From positions 39,475,449 through 39,539,448 of the forward strand of contig NW_019211455.1 in assembly GCF_002443255.2 (NCBI RefSeq): a stretch of DNA of 64,000 bases. The letters run 5' to 3'. The translations under genes and the position numbers were made by a program. The notes under the pieces were generated by a model. The model did no database searches and had not been told where the DNA came from. It saw nothing but the letters and a program-made list of their open reading frames with translations. The stretch comes from Varroa destructor (lineage: Eukaryota > Arthropoda > Arachnida > Mesostigmata > Varroidae). This document shows, in pieces, positions 1-12,609 of the stretch (the first letter of the stretch is position 1; every line of letters begins with the position of its first letter).

Positions 1-499
1 GTGGTCGCAGTATCTAAGTCTTTACTATAGCAGGATGAAAAAGGTATGCTTTTAAAAATGCTTACTTAAGGCCTATAATGTTCAAGGTGCACGTGTTTGA
101 TGAAAGCGTTTGCTGATTTGATAAATGATCATAAATTATAAGTGTATAATTGATATTTCATGAGAGCTTTCTAGGCGAATAGTGAGCTGCTATGGCAAAT
201 GGTTGAGAGAGCTGTTATTGCAATAACTGAGGGGGCTGCATGAAAGGCGATCTAAGTAAGCCCAGTAGGCGTATATACATTGATGCCCTTTAAGATTGAA
301 GTACATGCAGTCATAATCGCTGTGCAGTAGAGTTTATAAAGAACACGTTTTTACTTTTGACAAAAGTGATATACGCGTTTTTGATGTTACAATTCGACTT
401 GTAGAAGTCGAAGTGAAATAAATTGGCGGTCCTCTATCATTTGCTAATGGGTGATGTCTGTTTATTTGGTAGGTATGTTTAATAATAAGTGAATTTTCT

Positions 500-638
500 A
501 ATCCTTAGCATTTCTACAGTAGACAGGAAAGAAGATGTGCTATTAGGAATGGATGCGTTGAGCAGATTACCCTTTTACAAAGAAATTATCACTTTGAAGA
601 TACTCAATAGTCAATTTGTATCGGTTGTGTGTACTTGA
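500..638 (+). pseudogene. Possible Ty3/gypsy scrap
   Basis: The frame DRKEDVLLGMDALSRLPFYK ends in TGA at about 636-638. DALSRLP is the motif that ends the RNase H/connection region in many Ty3/gypsy Pol proteins. No flanking reverse transcriptase or integrase sequence was recognisable, so the match rests on one short motif. Confidence 0.2.
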
Positions 639-1624
639 TGTAAATTGTGATCGATTCTGCTTGCCTAAATGAGCATTTAAACTTATCCCTAAGTTGAAAT
701 GCTCATTTACAGAACGTTTAGAGAATCTGTGTATTAGTATATACAAATCCCAATGGTTTGAAGAGTAACCTTCCGTACAATATATTTCCATTCTTTGCTC
801 TAAAATACATATTAATGTAGTGGCCAACTAAAACAACCTTAAGCATGACGTTTTCTGAGACACGTTTTATCTTACACTGAGTGTAAAGTTTTATCCAAAT
901 ATCCATCTAGAGTATAGAAATACCAAAGGTAGCGTTTTGAAGATGCACTATTTTCGTTTGTAGCGATAGCACATGACTACAAATATATATAAACATGTAT
1001 TTACATTATATCCTAGCCCCCGTAACCTTGCCGGATAGTCTTTTTAAATAGGGTACATAGTGAGTCCATATACCGAGAATTATAAAACTGTTATGTGTCA
1101 AAGCAGAATGTTAGACGTAAGATTCAAAATATTTAGCGAAAACATACTCAAAAATAATTGATAGATGGGTGTAAGTAAGAATGTTCCATAACTATAAACA
1201 GTAACCAGTATAAGAGCCTCCCTTTTTCCTGGGGTCAACCATTTGCATCTATTAAAAAACGGACCGCATAGTACATGAAGATTGATTTGTTTGATGATTT
1301 GTTTTTTTTTGCACAATTTAAGCAATTGTAGTTGAATTTCCCTGCGTATGAATAATTGATTATTTCTTCTCCAGATTCTTACATTATACAGCCAATATTC
1401 ATCAGAAAGCTTTTCTCATGATAGCGGTAAAAGCTCCTTGAGACATTTGCAAATGCACGTTTCAAGTCTTTCTCAAAAAGTAGTGTACGTGTCTATTCAA
1501 AAATTAACATCGTATGAAGTGAACTCTTTTTAATAAATAAAATCGCCAAACTTTTGTACAATTAATACGATTAAAAAATCTGCATAGCTACACAAATTAA
1601 GTACCTTCATTTTATTCACTTCAG

Positions 1625-1720
1625 TCTCTCACGAAAGCAGTTAGCAACAACGAAAACGTGGAGACATTTGAGGGGCTTCTGCTAATAAACTACTACTTGA
1701 CAGAAATACCTCAACGTTAA
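1625..1720 (+). CDS. Possible last exon of a gene, unidentified
   Basis: A strong acceptor (CTTCATTTTATTCACTTCAG) is followed by 31 codons (SLTKAVSNNENVETFEGLLL...) and TAA, with AATAAA about 100 nt further at 1818-1823. The order acceptor, short frame, poly(A) hexamer is that of a terminal exon, but upstream exons were not found. Confidence 0.18.
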   Translation, partial: SLTKAVSNNENVETFEGLLLINYYLTEIPQR

Positions 1721-4700
1721 CACAGTGCATTCGGTAAACCGGGTATTGAAAAACAGCCCGTAAACAAATGGCCTTCGTATTATCGAGACGCTATATGCCA
1801 TTTACCTTCTTTTGAGAAATAAACAATGTATGCCATTAATAGTGAAGTTAGTGTTGCGTTTAAGCTTTCAGTAACGCGATGACCATTTATTCTCCGTTTA
1901 TTGAAGTGCGGCTGTCAGAATTACTCACCTTATATAGGACAGCGTTACCTATCTTAGCTCGGCTGCCTTAACTTATCGACTTCTCGAAAGGGAAATATTA
2001 TAATATATTGTTTTCTAATACGTTAATATGTATAACATAGTAGTAACAGAATAGCAATTTATTGTTACACTTTTATTTCTTCCATAATAATCTCGTTGCT
2101 AACTAGGCAAATCTATTTTAAAATACCCGAAAAAAAGGTTTTCTAAAATGGTCAATAGCGTCGTTTTCAAAAAACGTAAACTAGACCAAGCAGCTTCTGC
2201 TAGCACACTTAAATCGATATCTCATTTATTTATTCTGAAATAATGTGGACTTACCAATTTATCGTTGGATACTCTTATTGATATGAAAGAAGGGATAACC
2301 CCGAAAAAAAAGTCTCATGTTGTTTATTGCCTTAGAAGTTTATTTTTTTCATAAAGCAAAAAAAAAGTTTGCAAAAAGCGTTTGTAAATATATACAAGTT
2401 ACACTGGACACAACTAACTAAATGTCCATGGATCTACACCTATTACTAGATGTGCACCGTGAATACGTTAATGACCCCCTAACCTTTTGATTGAAGTATT
2501 TTCGAATACCTACGCTTCCTACCGGTAGCCTATGGAACAGGTAATTCTACCTGTTTTTTTTCACCTGTTTCTAACTAAGGTTCGGTAGCTTCATAATTAG
2601 AGCATGTTTGTGTTGTTCTTGGGATAAAAATTCGACTATATCTTTTTTTAACGGATTTCACGTTTTTGGAAGTTCTACACAACAAAAACCAAGTTCTATT
2701 CGAGCGCATTCTAAATTACTAATATAGTATCTCTTTTCTAAGGGTTGCCGTGTTGAAGTTCTACAACTATCCGACAACGTAGTTTACGGCAATGTGCAAC
2801 GTGAATTAAGGCTTGCATAGGATTATGTGAGTCTCTTACCTGACCACCTCGTTCAAATTCGCAAAAGGCCGAGTCTACATAATAATAATCCATATAATGA
2901 TAACGACTAAAAACGACGACCTTTTCGAGCGAGGACGATGTAGTAGTGACTAGTAAACACTAATTTCTAAGATTATTATTATTGTTATTATTAGATGAAC
3001 AATATAATTAATCATTTAACGGTAGTAAAAAAAAACAAAGTTAAACAAATGCAGATGATGAAACTGTCACTTGATATAGCAACGGAGTCTATATCGATCA
3101 GTTATAGGGACGTATAGCAAAGAAAAAGGATATCGACTCTAAGGCCCGGAAGGCTAAACCTCTTACTAGAGAAGCCAGCGGTCGCCGGTTTAGGCCTTGT
3201 CAATGGCATAGTTTACTCGACGTGTGTGAATAAAGAGAAGTATCAAGTATCATACAGAATAAAATCTAGGGCTTGAACATAGGGCGACAGTCATATATTC
3301 AAAAACGGAAACGGCCCACACGGATGGGCGTTTAATACCATCTATAGGTATGTGTACTCAGACAATTTAACGAAATTTGCATGACAGACAAAACCCAGTG
3401 GTTTATTTTGAAAATCCCAGATTCAACACAGATTCTTTTGCAGAGAACATTATTTTCTGTTAACGTTCACGCACGTCCGTACACGTGAGTTTTCGAAGGA
3501 TGTTGGTCTAGATAAATATTCGGAGTCTCACATCAGCTGGCTTGATGGCAAACTGCCCCACTGAAGTAGTATGTCAGGCAGCTAGCGTCCTCTATTACCA
3601 CGAAACGAGCCGTGTGCCTTGACGACCTCACCAAGTATTCTTAGGTTTAGTGGCAATACTTTATTACTGCAGCATCAGTGTAAGCTTTGACTGCCGAGAC
3701 AAATCAGACAACCTTAGTTGTTGTTAAAAATTTGACTGCTTTAAAGATTAGTTGCCCTAAACGAACAAATTCATCCGTAAAAACAACTCTCCTTAAATAA
3801 TGTACCATAAATAGAGCGAACACAGTAATCTTTTCTCTCACGCCTATACACCTACAGGTTTAATGGGTGGGTCAACAAGCATAATTTAACCGATCTCCAC
3901 AGACTCTATCGTATTATTCTCAATTCTATTTAATTGCTAGCGTTTTATTTTTTATTATTCACTTGGAGGGATATCTATTATAATATTATTGGGTTATAAA
4001 AAAAGCACTGACCGTTTTTAAAACTAATATTTTAAAGTAATATTACTAAATATGGGCCTTTTTGATCGATGGCGTTTTGATATATTTCTCAGGCAGGCTC
4101 ATAACCCCATTACTCTAATAGTTCTGTGGTTGAGCAAAAATTGTGACTAGCGACCTTTGCACTCGTTTATTTAATATATATATCGGATATAAAAAATTTC
4201 TCATCCAAAGACTCAACATTTTTGCCAGATAGTTCTATGTGGTTTGGCATCAGTCGAAGCGAACGCCTTTTCAGTAGTTCCGGTTGATTCCGTCAGTTTT
4301 TCTAACAACTTGTGATTTTTTTAGTTGTTGGCAGTAAAAGTCCTAATTAATCGTTTTGCTTGACGGCAATAGCTCAAACTGCACAATTCTTTCCCAGTGT
4401 CACGAAACATATAGCATCACCTTCTTTAACGTCAGGTTGGGCTTGATCGCAGATTGTGGAGCATATATTTTTAATTTTCTTTTATGTGACCTCTTTTTCA
4501 TCATCGGTAGTCAAACTAGTCTTGATTTGGTTACGTCTTTGTAGAACTGTGCAGACGAAGATACGGTCGGTTTTACGCTAGTCGGCCTGGCAGCCAAACA
4601 CCGACCTTATTTTTGTAGCCGGCTTCTTTAGATCGCGTAAGAATCGTTGGTTGTCGATGCTTTGTCCCTTATCCATCTCATGGCTACTCATGTGATCGTC

Positions 4701-6091
4701 TTGTTCAGTTCTTGCAACTTTTTCTTTACTTGATCAGCAACTGTAAACAGCATCGTTAGCATTGAAACTTCCAGAATGAAAGCAAACAGAATTATGTTTG
4801 GGCCGTTCCTGCCGGTAATACTTCTGGACCATAACCAGCACAATAGTTTCTATAGGCCTGAACAACCATTATTGTAATAAATCTGTAAATATAGCGATTT
4901 TTTTTTCACATATCTTCAAGGCGCTTCACCTTAAGTCATTCTAATAATTTTAGCTCACCTGTTAATGCGAAAGCAGTCTTCAAATGACGCTAATGCCGAC
5001 GCGACTCATATGATCTGAAACAATACACTCAAGCCATTTAGCCAGAGGAGCTGCCAGCCCTTTTTCGATGTCTCAGTATATTTGATCTAGAAAAACAAAA
5101 TTCGCATTAGGAAAGCTAACTTCTTTTTTGTTTGGTAAAATGCAATATGCGAACGGCTCAGATAGACAGAGTCTGCCTACGTAGTATTCAGCATATATTT
5201 ACATACTGTGAAAGTAAATCATACAAGTTAAATACAACGAATGTTTCAGTTGAAAATTGCCATTTTGTATTTGCCATTTGTTTTATTATTTACCCACATC
5301 CGACTATATCGTGGCTCCTTACTTAACTTTGGTTACCCTCATCCGTTGTTGGTTGTCTATTGCATTAGGGCACAGTATGAATAGTTGTATATGCATCGAG
5401 ATGCTCAGTGAAGATTTGGCCTGCTGGGTCAGTGCATGTTGATTAGCATTCAGGAATCTCAGTGAACGCACTAATGACAACAGAGCACCTCTTATTGATG
5501 AATAGTAGCGATGGCTGTTCCGCAGATGTTCATTTAGATCAGAAAATGATTTATCAACGTACGTTTAAAAATGGCACCTGTGGCTCTGATTAACAATGAG
5601 CGTGAAAGGTAACGAAGTGAACAGAGAAAAAAAATACTTCGAATCAATAATATACACTTGGATTGAAATTCCACTAGATAGAGAAAATGTGAATAGTACG
5701 AGTTGGTAAAACACTACTAAAATAAATAATAACACAGTAAAGTAATAATAATTATTGTTAATATTTCCTGCAACATTTATTTTTGGCGCGGACAACATTT
5801 GGCACATTCAATTACATGCAATGTGTAATTGAGTAAAGATTACTTGTTCTTTAATTTTTCGAGGCTTGAACATTTCGTAGATAGGCATCCTCACATTTAT
5901 CGATACGACGCACTGTGGCAGCGTACTGGTGGCTATTTCCAAAGTTTGTTCATGATGTAAACGGGCTTTTAAGGTAACACAAACGTGATCGGCGTCTCTG
6001 TGACAAATCGTCTAAGATTGTTAGAAGCGTTTTTTTGAGCCATATTAACTAATTTTCAAAGTATTTCAATCTGAACACCATTGAAGACCTT

Positions 6092-6289
6092 CTAGGTTAG
6101 GTTAGCTGTTAGGTTAGGTTAGGTTAGGTTAGCTGTTAGGTTAGGTTAGCTGTTAGGTTAGATTAGGTTAGGTTAGCTGTTAGGTTAGGTTAGCTGTTAG
6201 GTTAGGTTAGGTTAGGTTAGCTGTTAGGTTAGGTTAGGTTAGCTCTTAGGTTAGGTTAGCTGTTAGGTTAGGTTAGGTTAGGTTAGGTT
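6092..6289 (+). repeat. Interstitial TTAGG telomere-type array with a TTAGCTG variant
   Basis: About 198 bp built of GGTTA units, in runs of two to five, punctuated about eight times by a variant join TTAGCTG/TTAGG (once TTAGCTC), giving a higher-order pattern. TTAGG is the canonical telomeric repeat of insects and many other arthropods. The location, with ordinary unique sequence on both sides, marks an internal rather than a terminal array. Confidence 0.92.
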
Positions 6290-9200
6290 TATTGTAGCGT
6301 GAAGAAGTTAGATGATAGTTAAAGATGGCTCAGATTTCTTTCCGTCATGGATGCAAGTTCGTTTGCGTCTTAGGAACAAGTATCGATCACAAATACACGC
6401 ATTCGTGAAACCGCTAGCGGCCACATCAAAAAGACCCGAGCCTGGTTGTTACTGTAGCTACTGTGTCTGAGCGGCACACGATTCGCTGAGAGAAAGCTGA
6501 AGCACGTGATGTTACATTAAATCACGTCTTCGAGCTTAAATCGTGTCTTTAGGTGACTAGTTGCCGGATTTTATGTGAAAGCATCCTCATATGTGAAAGA
6601 AAAGTGAACTACGTACACGATATCAAGGGGCGCATAATGTTCACTATTATTCTGATTGCTTTTGCTGTGCTTCTATATGTAGTCACTCCATGTAGTAGTC
6701 AGATGACTTATACATGGAATGACATGATCCGAACTAGTTGTCGAAAAACATTTAGATCGGCTCTATTTGGGCGGGAATTGTTTTCGATTTCCAGTCTCTA
6801 ACCACAAACAGGAAACACTAACGATCTCGAATTGTTTTATTCACTTGAAGGCTTTTTTTAGAACATTACTAACATTTGTAGCTGTGAACACCTGATTCAT
6901 TTTCATAAATTTCACGGCTCCATCATACAAGTCTGTTGTGGATACACAGTAGCAGTTAAATAGTAAATTAAAGCTTAGTTAAAAAAAAAAACAAGCACAT
7001 CTATCAAGGACAGCCAAAAATAGATGACTTTCAGTCCCGAGCTCAGCTCATATATGTCGAGTAACTGTGTTGAAAAACTATGTTATTGAATTCGTCTCTT
7101 GTTGTTTAGTTTTTTGCGATAGTTCTTCACATGTCGAACCCACGTTCCTGACGGAAATAATTTCTTCTTCTTATTCCACCCAGTGTTCCTACGCATCTAT
7201 CTGTAGTGATTCGACGTCTGATAATGCCCTGAAAAGGGCGGAAACAGAGCTGACTATTCAGCTGCACTTGGTTGCTACGAAAGTTATTGTATTTCAGCCC
7301 AATTTAGGGCAGTAAAAGTATATAGTTTTCTCTAGTCAACGTACATGTGACGTTTAGGCACATATCTAAAGAATATTTAATATTAGCGGACGCAGTTGCA
7401 GACCATAATAGTCACAGATGTACTTTTTGGGCCTTGTGGTTCCTCTATAATAGGTTATGGGGAAAAATATATTCGTGACATGGGTCGACTGCTAAATACC
7501 AGTATGGCTTTTTCACTAGCGTTCCAAACTCTCAGATACACTCAGAACAATTACCAGATCGTGAAATATTATTCACGTTCCGTTTCCAAAATCTTAGACA
7601 ACGAATCAAAAAGACTTTCTCTAAATTCTGCCAGGATCATGTAGCACTACAGGTATCAGGGGTCTTTTAAAACAGCTTATGATATATTTTGACAGATGCC
7701 GAAAATAGCGATTATAGCTTTTAAACATGCGGAACCGCTTAGCCGTTCGTCATAGGATTCGTTTTTGGTCTTCACGTAGGTATGAGTACAATATAATTTC
7801 TTATTCTAGCTGTTTGGTGAAATTCACTTGTCACAGAGGACAAAAGTGTGAAATGAAGCGCGCTTTAACTAACTCCAAAGAAGTTCTGAGTGACTGTATA
7901 TATTAATAGAATACTACCGAAACAGACGTCAATGCCAAATTTGTTTATGCTATAGCTCAGAAAAATAAATTAGGTCCTTTTGTACGCAGTTCGCAGTAAC
8001 AATGTCGTAGACCGCCGGTTAAAATGACCATTTGCCTATTTCTGAAAGCAATATTATTAAAACAGTTGTTTTTTTTATCAAGAAAGAACTAAAATTATGT
8101 GTTAGCAACATACATTTTACGATATCAATGAAGCTGTTAATTCGATAAGATTTAGTCTTCAAGTCTCGAATAACTTACGGCGTCTAAAGTAGTTACTTGA
8201 AAGTCATCAGGGTCGTGCTTTCTCAGTGTCAGGTTTTTTTTATAGAGTTTCTATGCAAAATGCCCTTATCGGCGTCCATCGAAGGTCATAGGGGCTGTGG
8301 TAGGCTACATTTTGACATATATCTTTTTTTAGAGAACGTGCTCTCCTGATAAAATATCATCAAAATATTTAACCGAGAATATGTTTGAAAAAAGTTATTC
8401 CAGGCACTAGACGGGAATACGCGATGAGCTGGCTCAAAATATATCATACGCTCCTACAGTTGAATATGGTTTTTCAAATAAAAATGCTTGATGAAAAATT
8501 AAAGTTTAACAGTATCTTACACAATTTATGTAAGGGAATTTCATCGATGTACAAAAGGCGGTTGGCTGGCCTCGATGAGCTGAGCAAAGATAAGATATTT
8601 CGTGTGGGCATTTCAAAGTAAGGATGGCGAGAAGTCAACCGATAGTACCTGTTCCAAAATCCGAATCGGAACGTTATATATGTTATATTTCTATATCTAA
8701 GGTTGATATTTTGTGCAAAGGACGTAAGCGGACGCTTCTCAGCTACCAACTGCATATATATGTATGACTTACCATTGCTATACGTGTTAACGCTGGCCAC
8801 ACGTTACCTAGCCTAAATCAATGTTCTCATTATGTGACAGTGATTATATAATTTATTGGTATCTAAAAAAGGTCATCACGAAGTTCAGCAATTCCAAGAT
8901 GAAGTACTTATTTACATGCAAACTCGCTATTAAATAGCTGCGTGGTGTTTATCGGAAACTGAAAATAGTAGAAGCAAACGACGATCAAACAAATATTTAA
9001 CGAATTCTAAACCAAAAAATAGCATTTGTGACTTGTCGCCATGTGCCGATTGCCTGTACCCTTTCAGAAATTAAAAGGAACACGAAAACAACATCGAAAT
9101 AGTTTCTGACAAAGACGAAAATTGAAAGGGGGGATTGACCAGATAAAAGCTTATACAGATTTCTAGCAGATCTTAAAATACAATATCGGCACTGAGAGAA

Positions 9201-12200
9201 AAAGAGGGCGAAAACGAGACAGACAGACAGACAGAGAGAGAGAGATGCCCAAAACAACAAAAAAACCTTGAACAGCACTGTACATTAATATTATTATTAT
9301 AATTATTGTAAATTTTCAAACAAGCTAAGTGCAATACATTGTAGAGTAAGTACTTATCTCTTAAATTTCTGCATTGAAGCATATTTTCCATATAAATCAA
9401 CTATATTCATAACGACGCCGCTAATAGTTTAAACATTAGTATTTCATAATTGAAAAAACATCAATTGTATTCTAGGTATTATAAAGAGCGTAAATTGCTA
9501 TTAATACCGTCATCATTATTGGCAAGGTGATAGGCTGCATATTTTACAAAGCCAGAAAAAAAAACACTTACTGCCGCTACGCTCGCCTACTGAAAATTTA
9601 AATTAGGGATATCTTACAGGCTGATTTGGGCATATACCTCCAACCGCATATTAGGTACACACTTAATTGGGTAAAGAACACATTTCCTGTGTTTGATTTA
9701 TAGCCTCATTATTATTTGGAACACCCTGTTGCAATGGTCAGGAATGCAAATTTCCTAGCCACAAACAACGTATTTGAGCCAGCTCGCCACATGGCCAAAC
9801 GGGAACTGCCAGTAAGCGTTTCAAATGCAATGAAGTAAACGAAAATAGAAGCAAATGGAGGTAAGGAAGAATAATGATTTGTCGTTTTCATGAAAATGTC
9901 ACACGCAACTGATGTGACTATTGTCATTCCTTTATGTCATCGACCTTTATCTGTTTTCACACGGCTTCCTTTTGTGTCTGGTAACGCGAAGCTATGGGCA
10001 AGGTGGTAATATCAAATATTTTACGATGCATATTAAGGCGAGTGTATGTTCATACGGTAAAGTTAATTAAAAGTCTCAACCTTAAAACAGGTCATCTAAA
10101 GTTCTATGTTTAAAAGATATCTTTCGGATAATCATTTTGTTCTTCTTCTGTAACTGTAGGTGGCGAGAGTGGTATGTATTTAGAAAAAAAAAATAGGTTC
10201 CATAAAATGTAACACACATCTTACTCTTGAGTACGCAGACAAAAACAGAGAGCATTATGCAATAGTATATGTATTAAACATGGAAGAATAGATGCTGCCA
10301 ATAATTCGCTGTAGAGGTCATATAAGGGTAAGCTTCCCTTGATAAAAGCCAAAGAGGTGCTATCGGTTAGCAGCCTAGACAAACGCTCCATTACATTGGT
10401 TCGAAATCATTCGGAAAAGATCTCCTTCCCCTGAGTACAACGTAAATTTCATTGTCGTTTTAAGCAAAGTAAAAAAACGTAAGTAAGACGATTACTACTA
10501 CTATCAGTCGCCTCTTGAAGTAAGTGAAGGCAGCACAAACACACACAACTTCCCATTGCCTTTTAGCATTTCGCCCGGCATCGAGCAACACGCAGCTATA
10601 TAGGCAGGTTACTATGTAAAATTGTCGTCGGGAACGAAACGTCGACGTAAAGCAGGGAAATAAGACTGAGTTAGAGAAATTAGATCTTAGAGAAAAACGG
10701 CGATTTGCGTTTAGTGTAACTGAAGGAGCTATATAAAAACAACATAGTCAACAGAAATCCCCATATCTTCTAGAGGCGTTGGGTGATCGAAATTATATAA
10801 CAGAACAGACGACATCGACCATGGCTTTAAGTTTTTTAACATCAAACCTGTAAATTTCTGATGAGACGGAATAAATAAATTGATTAAGTCATAAAAAACC
10901 ATAGAGGGTGACAGCGATACCCAATAAATGAACTTGATACTAGAATTCAAGTAAAAAGAAACTACGTCTTTATTGTTAGGTGAAACTATTGCTAACACCT
11001 ATATACTAACCTAATGTATATGTATGTGCAATGAATATTTGTATAGACAGTTATTTTTATAATCTTATCTGAATCAATAGCTTCAGCTGAGTTTATTTAC
11101 TTATATTATAATCGTTCAACCGCCAGGGCTAGGTTCCACACTCGACTCACATGAAATAGGCATTGCCCTTACGGTGCCCAGTGGCAAGTAAGCAATATTA
11201 ATCGAAACTGTCTTTGAAGGTCACGTGCGTACAAATTACCTAGAATTCGTGTTACTAATACTAGCAGCGCGGAGCTTCATATTGGGCATCTCTATCAGAG
11301 TATATTTCTTAGTATGTGGTCATCGAATGTTTTTCCTCCTCGTTCACGGCCTGCCAGCGTCCTCAAGATGTGGTTACTTTAACGCTGTCTGGCGGTTTTC
11401 AGCTGAGCGTTACTTCAGAATTAAGTAGCTATCAGCTGACACTATGCCACAACATGGTTGCCCTGTCTTCCATCTGTTGTAATTAGAATTAGTTTTATAC
11501 TCGGAGGATATACCTATCGGTGCGTTGGGAGCTTGAGTAAGCTGGATGCTATCAAGCGAGTGACAGCAAACTCGGCTACTAAATGAAAAATGCTACAAGA
11601 GTTTTACGTTTACTAATGTATTGTTTTGGGCTGTTGCCCTCTCTCAGCGCGCGTAGCTTCAAACGTAGGCCAGCCCTATGTGTGTAAGTTGCAACGAATT
11701 CGTCATTTTAATATTATGCGAACTTAACCTAATTAACGATGTTTTCCGATGGCGAGGTTTCAGATAGGCTGCCTCCGCGGTAACTAAATAGCCTATAAGC
11801 CTCCGATGCTTGAGGTGCCAGATCGACATTTAGATAGACGTAGCGACAGAGCCTGACAGCGAAACAAAGCGCTTGCCTAGGGTACCTGATTCGTACTCCA
11901 TTAGATATTTACTAATAGCTTAATAGCAAGGCGCTGCAGACTTCCAACACAAGTGCAAGGTGTATAAATAGAGAAATTCGGGACAAAAAAGGTCTCAAAA
12001 AATTTAGGAGAGATCTGAGAAGGAAGCTTTTAGGGTCGACGGCAGAACTTCACTTTCAGACAAAGAACGGTATGAGAGTGGGAAAGTGGATCGATAACGA
12101 GCAATTATACAGTGACTTTTCGCATTTATAGTAATATAATAAATAAACATATTACTAGAGTAGCATTGTAGCAGTGATTACTAAATGAATGAGAGTAACT

Positions 12201-12609
12201 GTGAAAAAAAATATCTCGGTTTTCTGATCGTTATTATTATATGATCAGATACGATTCAAGTAAGAAAAACGAACCGTGTGTTGTTTTATGGTTACTTATG
12301 AAAATTGAGCTTAGCCTATCTTAAACTATGATTATTAATCTCTCGTTCCCAGTATTCAATTTTCGATTGTTGCCAAGAATTATTTCACAAATATTGTACC
12401 GCCGTTACCCCCGCCAAGAAGTTCTGTGGTACTGGGAATGTAGGAAGTATCCGAAACAAACATAATGTGTAAATACAAATGGAACGGATGGCTATTCTCT
12501 TCAAATACGCCTGAGTGTATTATTTACAAAAGTTTTATGTGCTTTATATGTGCATAAATATGTGTTCAGCATACTGACTAGTGGACCACCGGCGAAAGAC
12601 TTTCGTTGC
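6290..12609. other. No clear gene
   Basis: Nothing beyond the microsatellite at 9.2 kb. The last part is the 3' flank of the minus-strand 598-codon gene; no canonical AATAAA was seen close after its stop, only the variant AATACA near 12.52 kb (minus strand). Confidence 0.6.
9215..9246. repeat. (GACA)n-(GA)n microsatellite
   Basis: Five GACA-type units run into six GA units; a simple compound repeat in otherwise unique sequence. Confidence 0.9.

Larger units (their letters stand above)
1..6091. other. No clear gene
   Basis: AT-rich sequence with only short frames expected by chance, apart from the possible gypsy scrap near 0.5 kb and possible terminal exon near 1.6 kb listed separately. A short ATT-rich tract lies near 2.97 kb. 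Confidence 0.6.

Noticed and set aside
6092..6289. CRISPR-like spaced repeats
   Set aside because: The units are contiguous telomere-type pentamers without unique spacers, in eukaryotic sequence.
9621..9672. Acceptor-bounded 17-codon mini-exon candidate
   Set aside because: Too short, and two frames are equally compatible.
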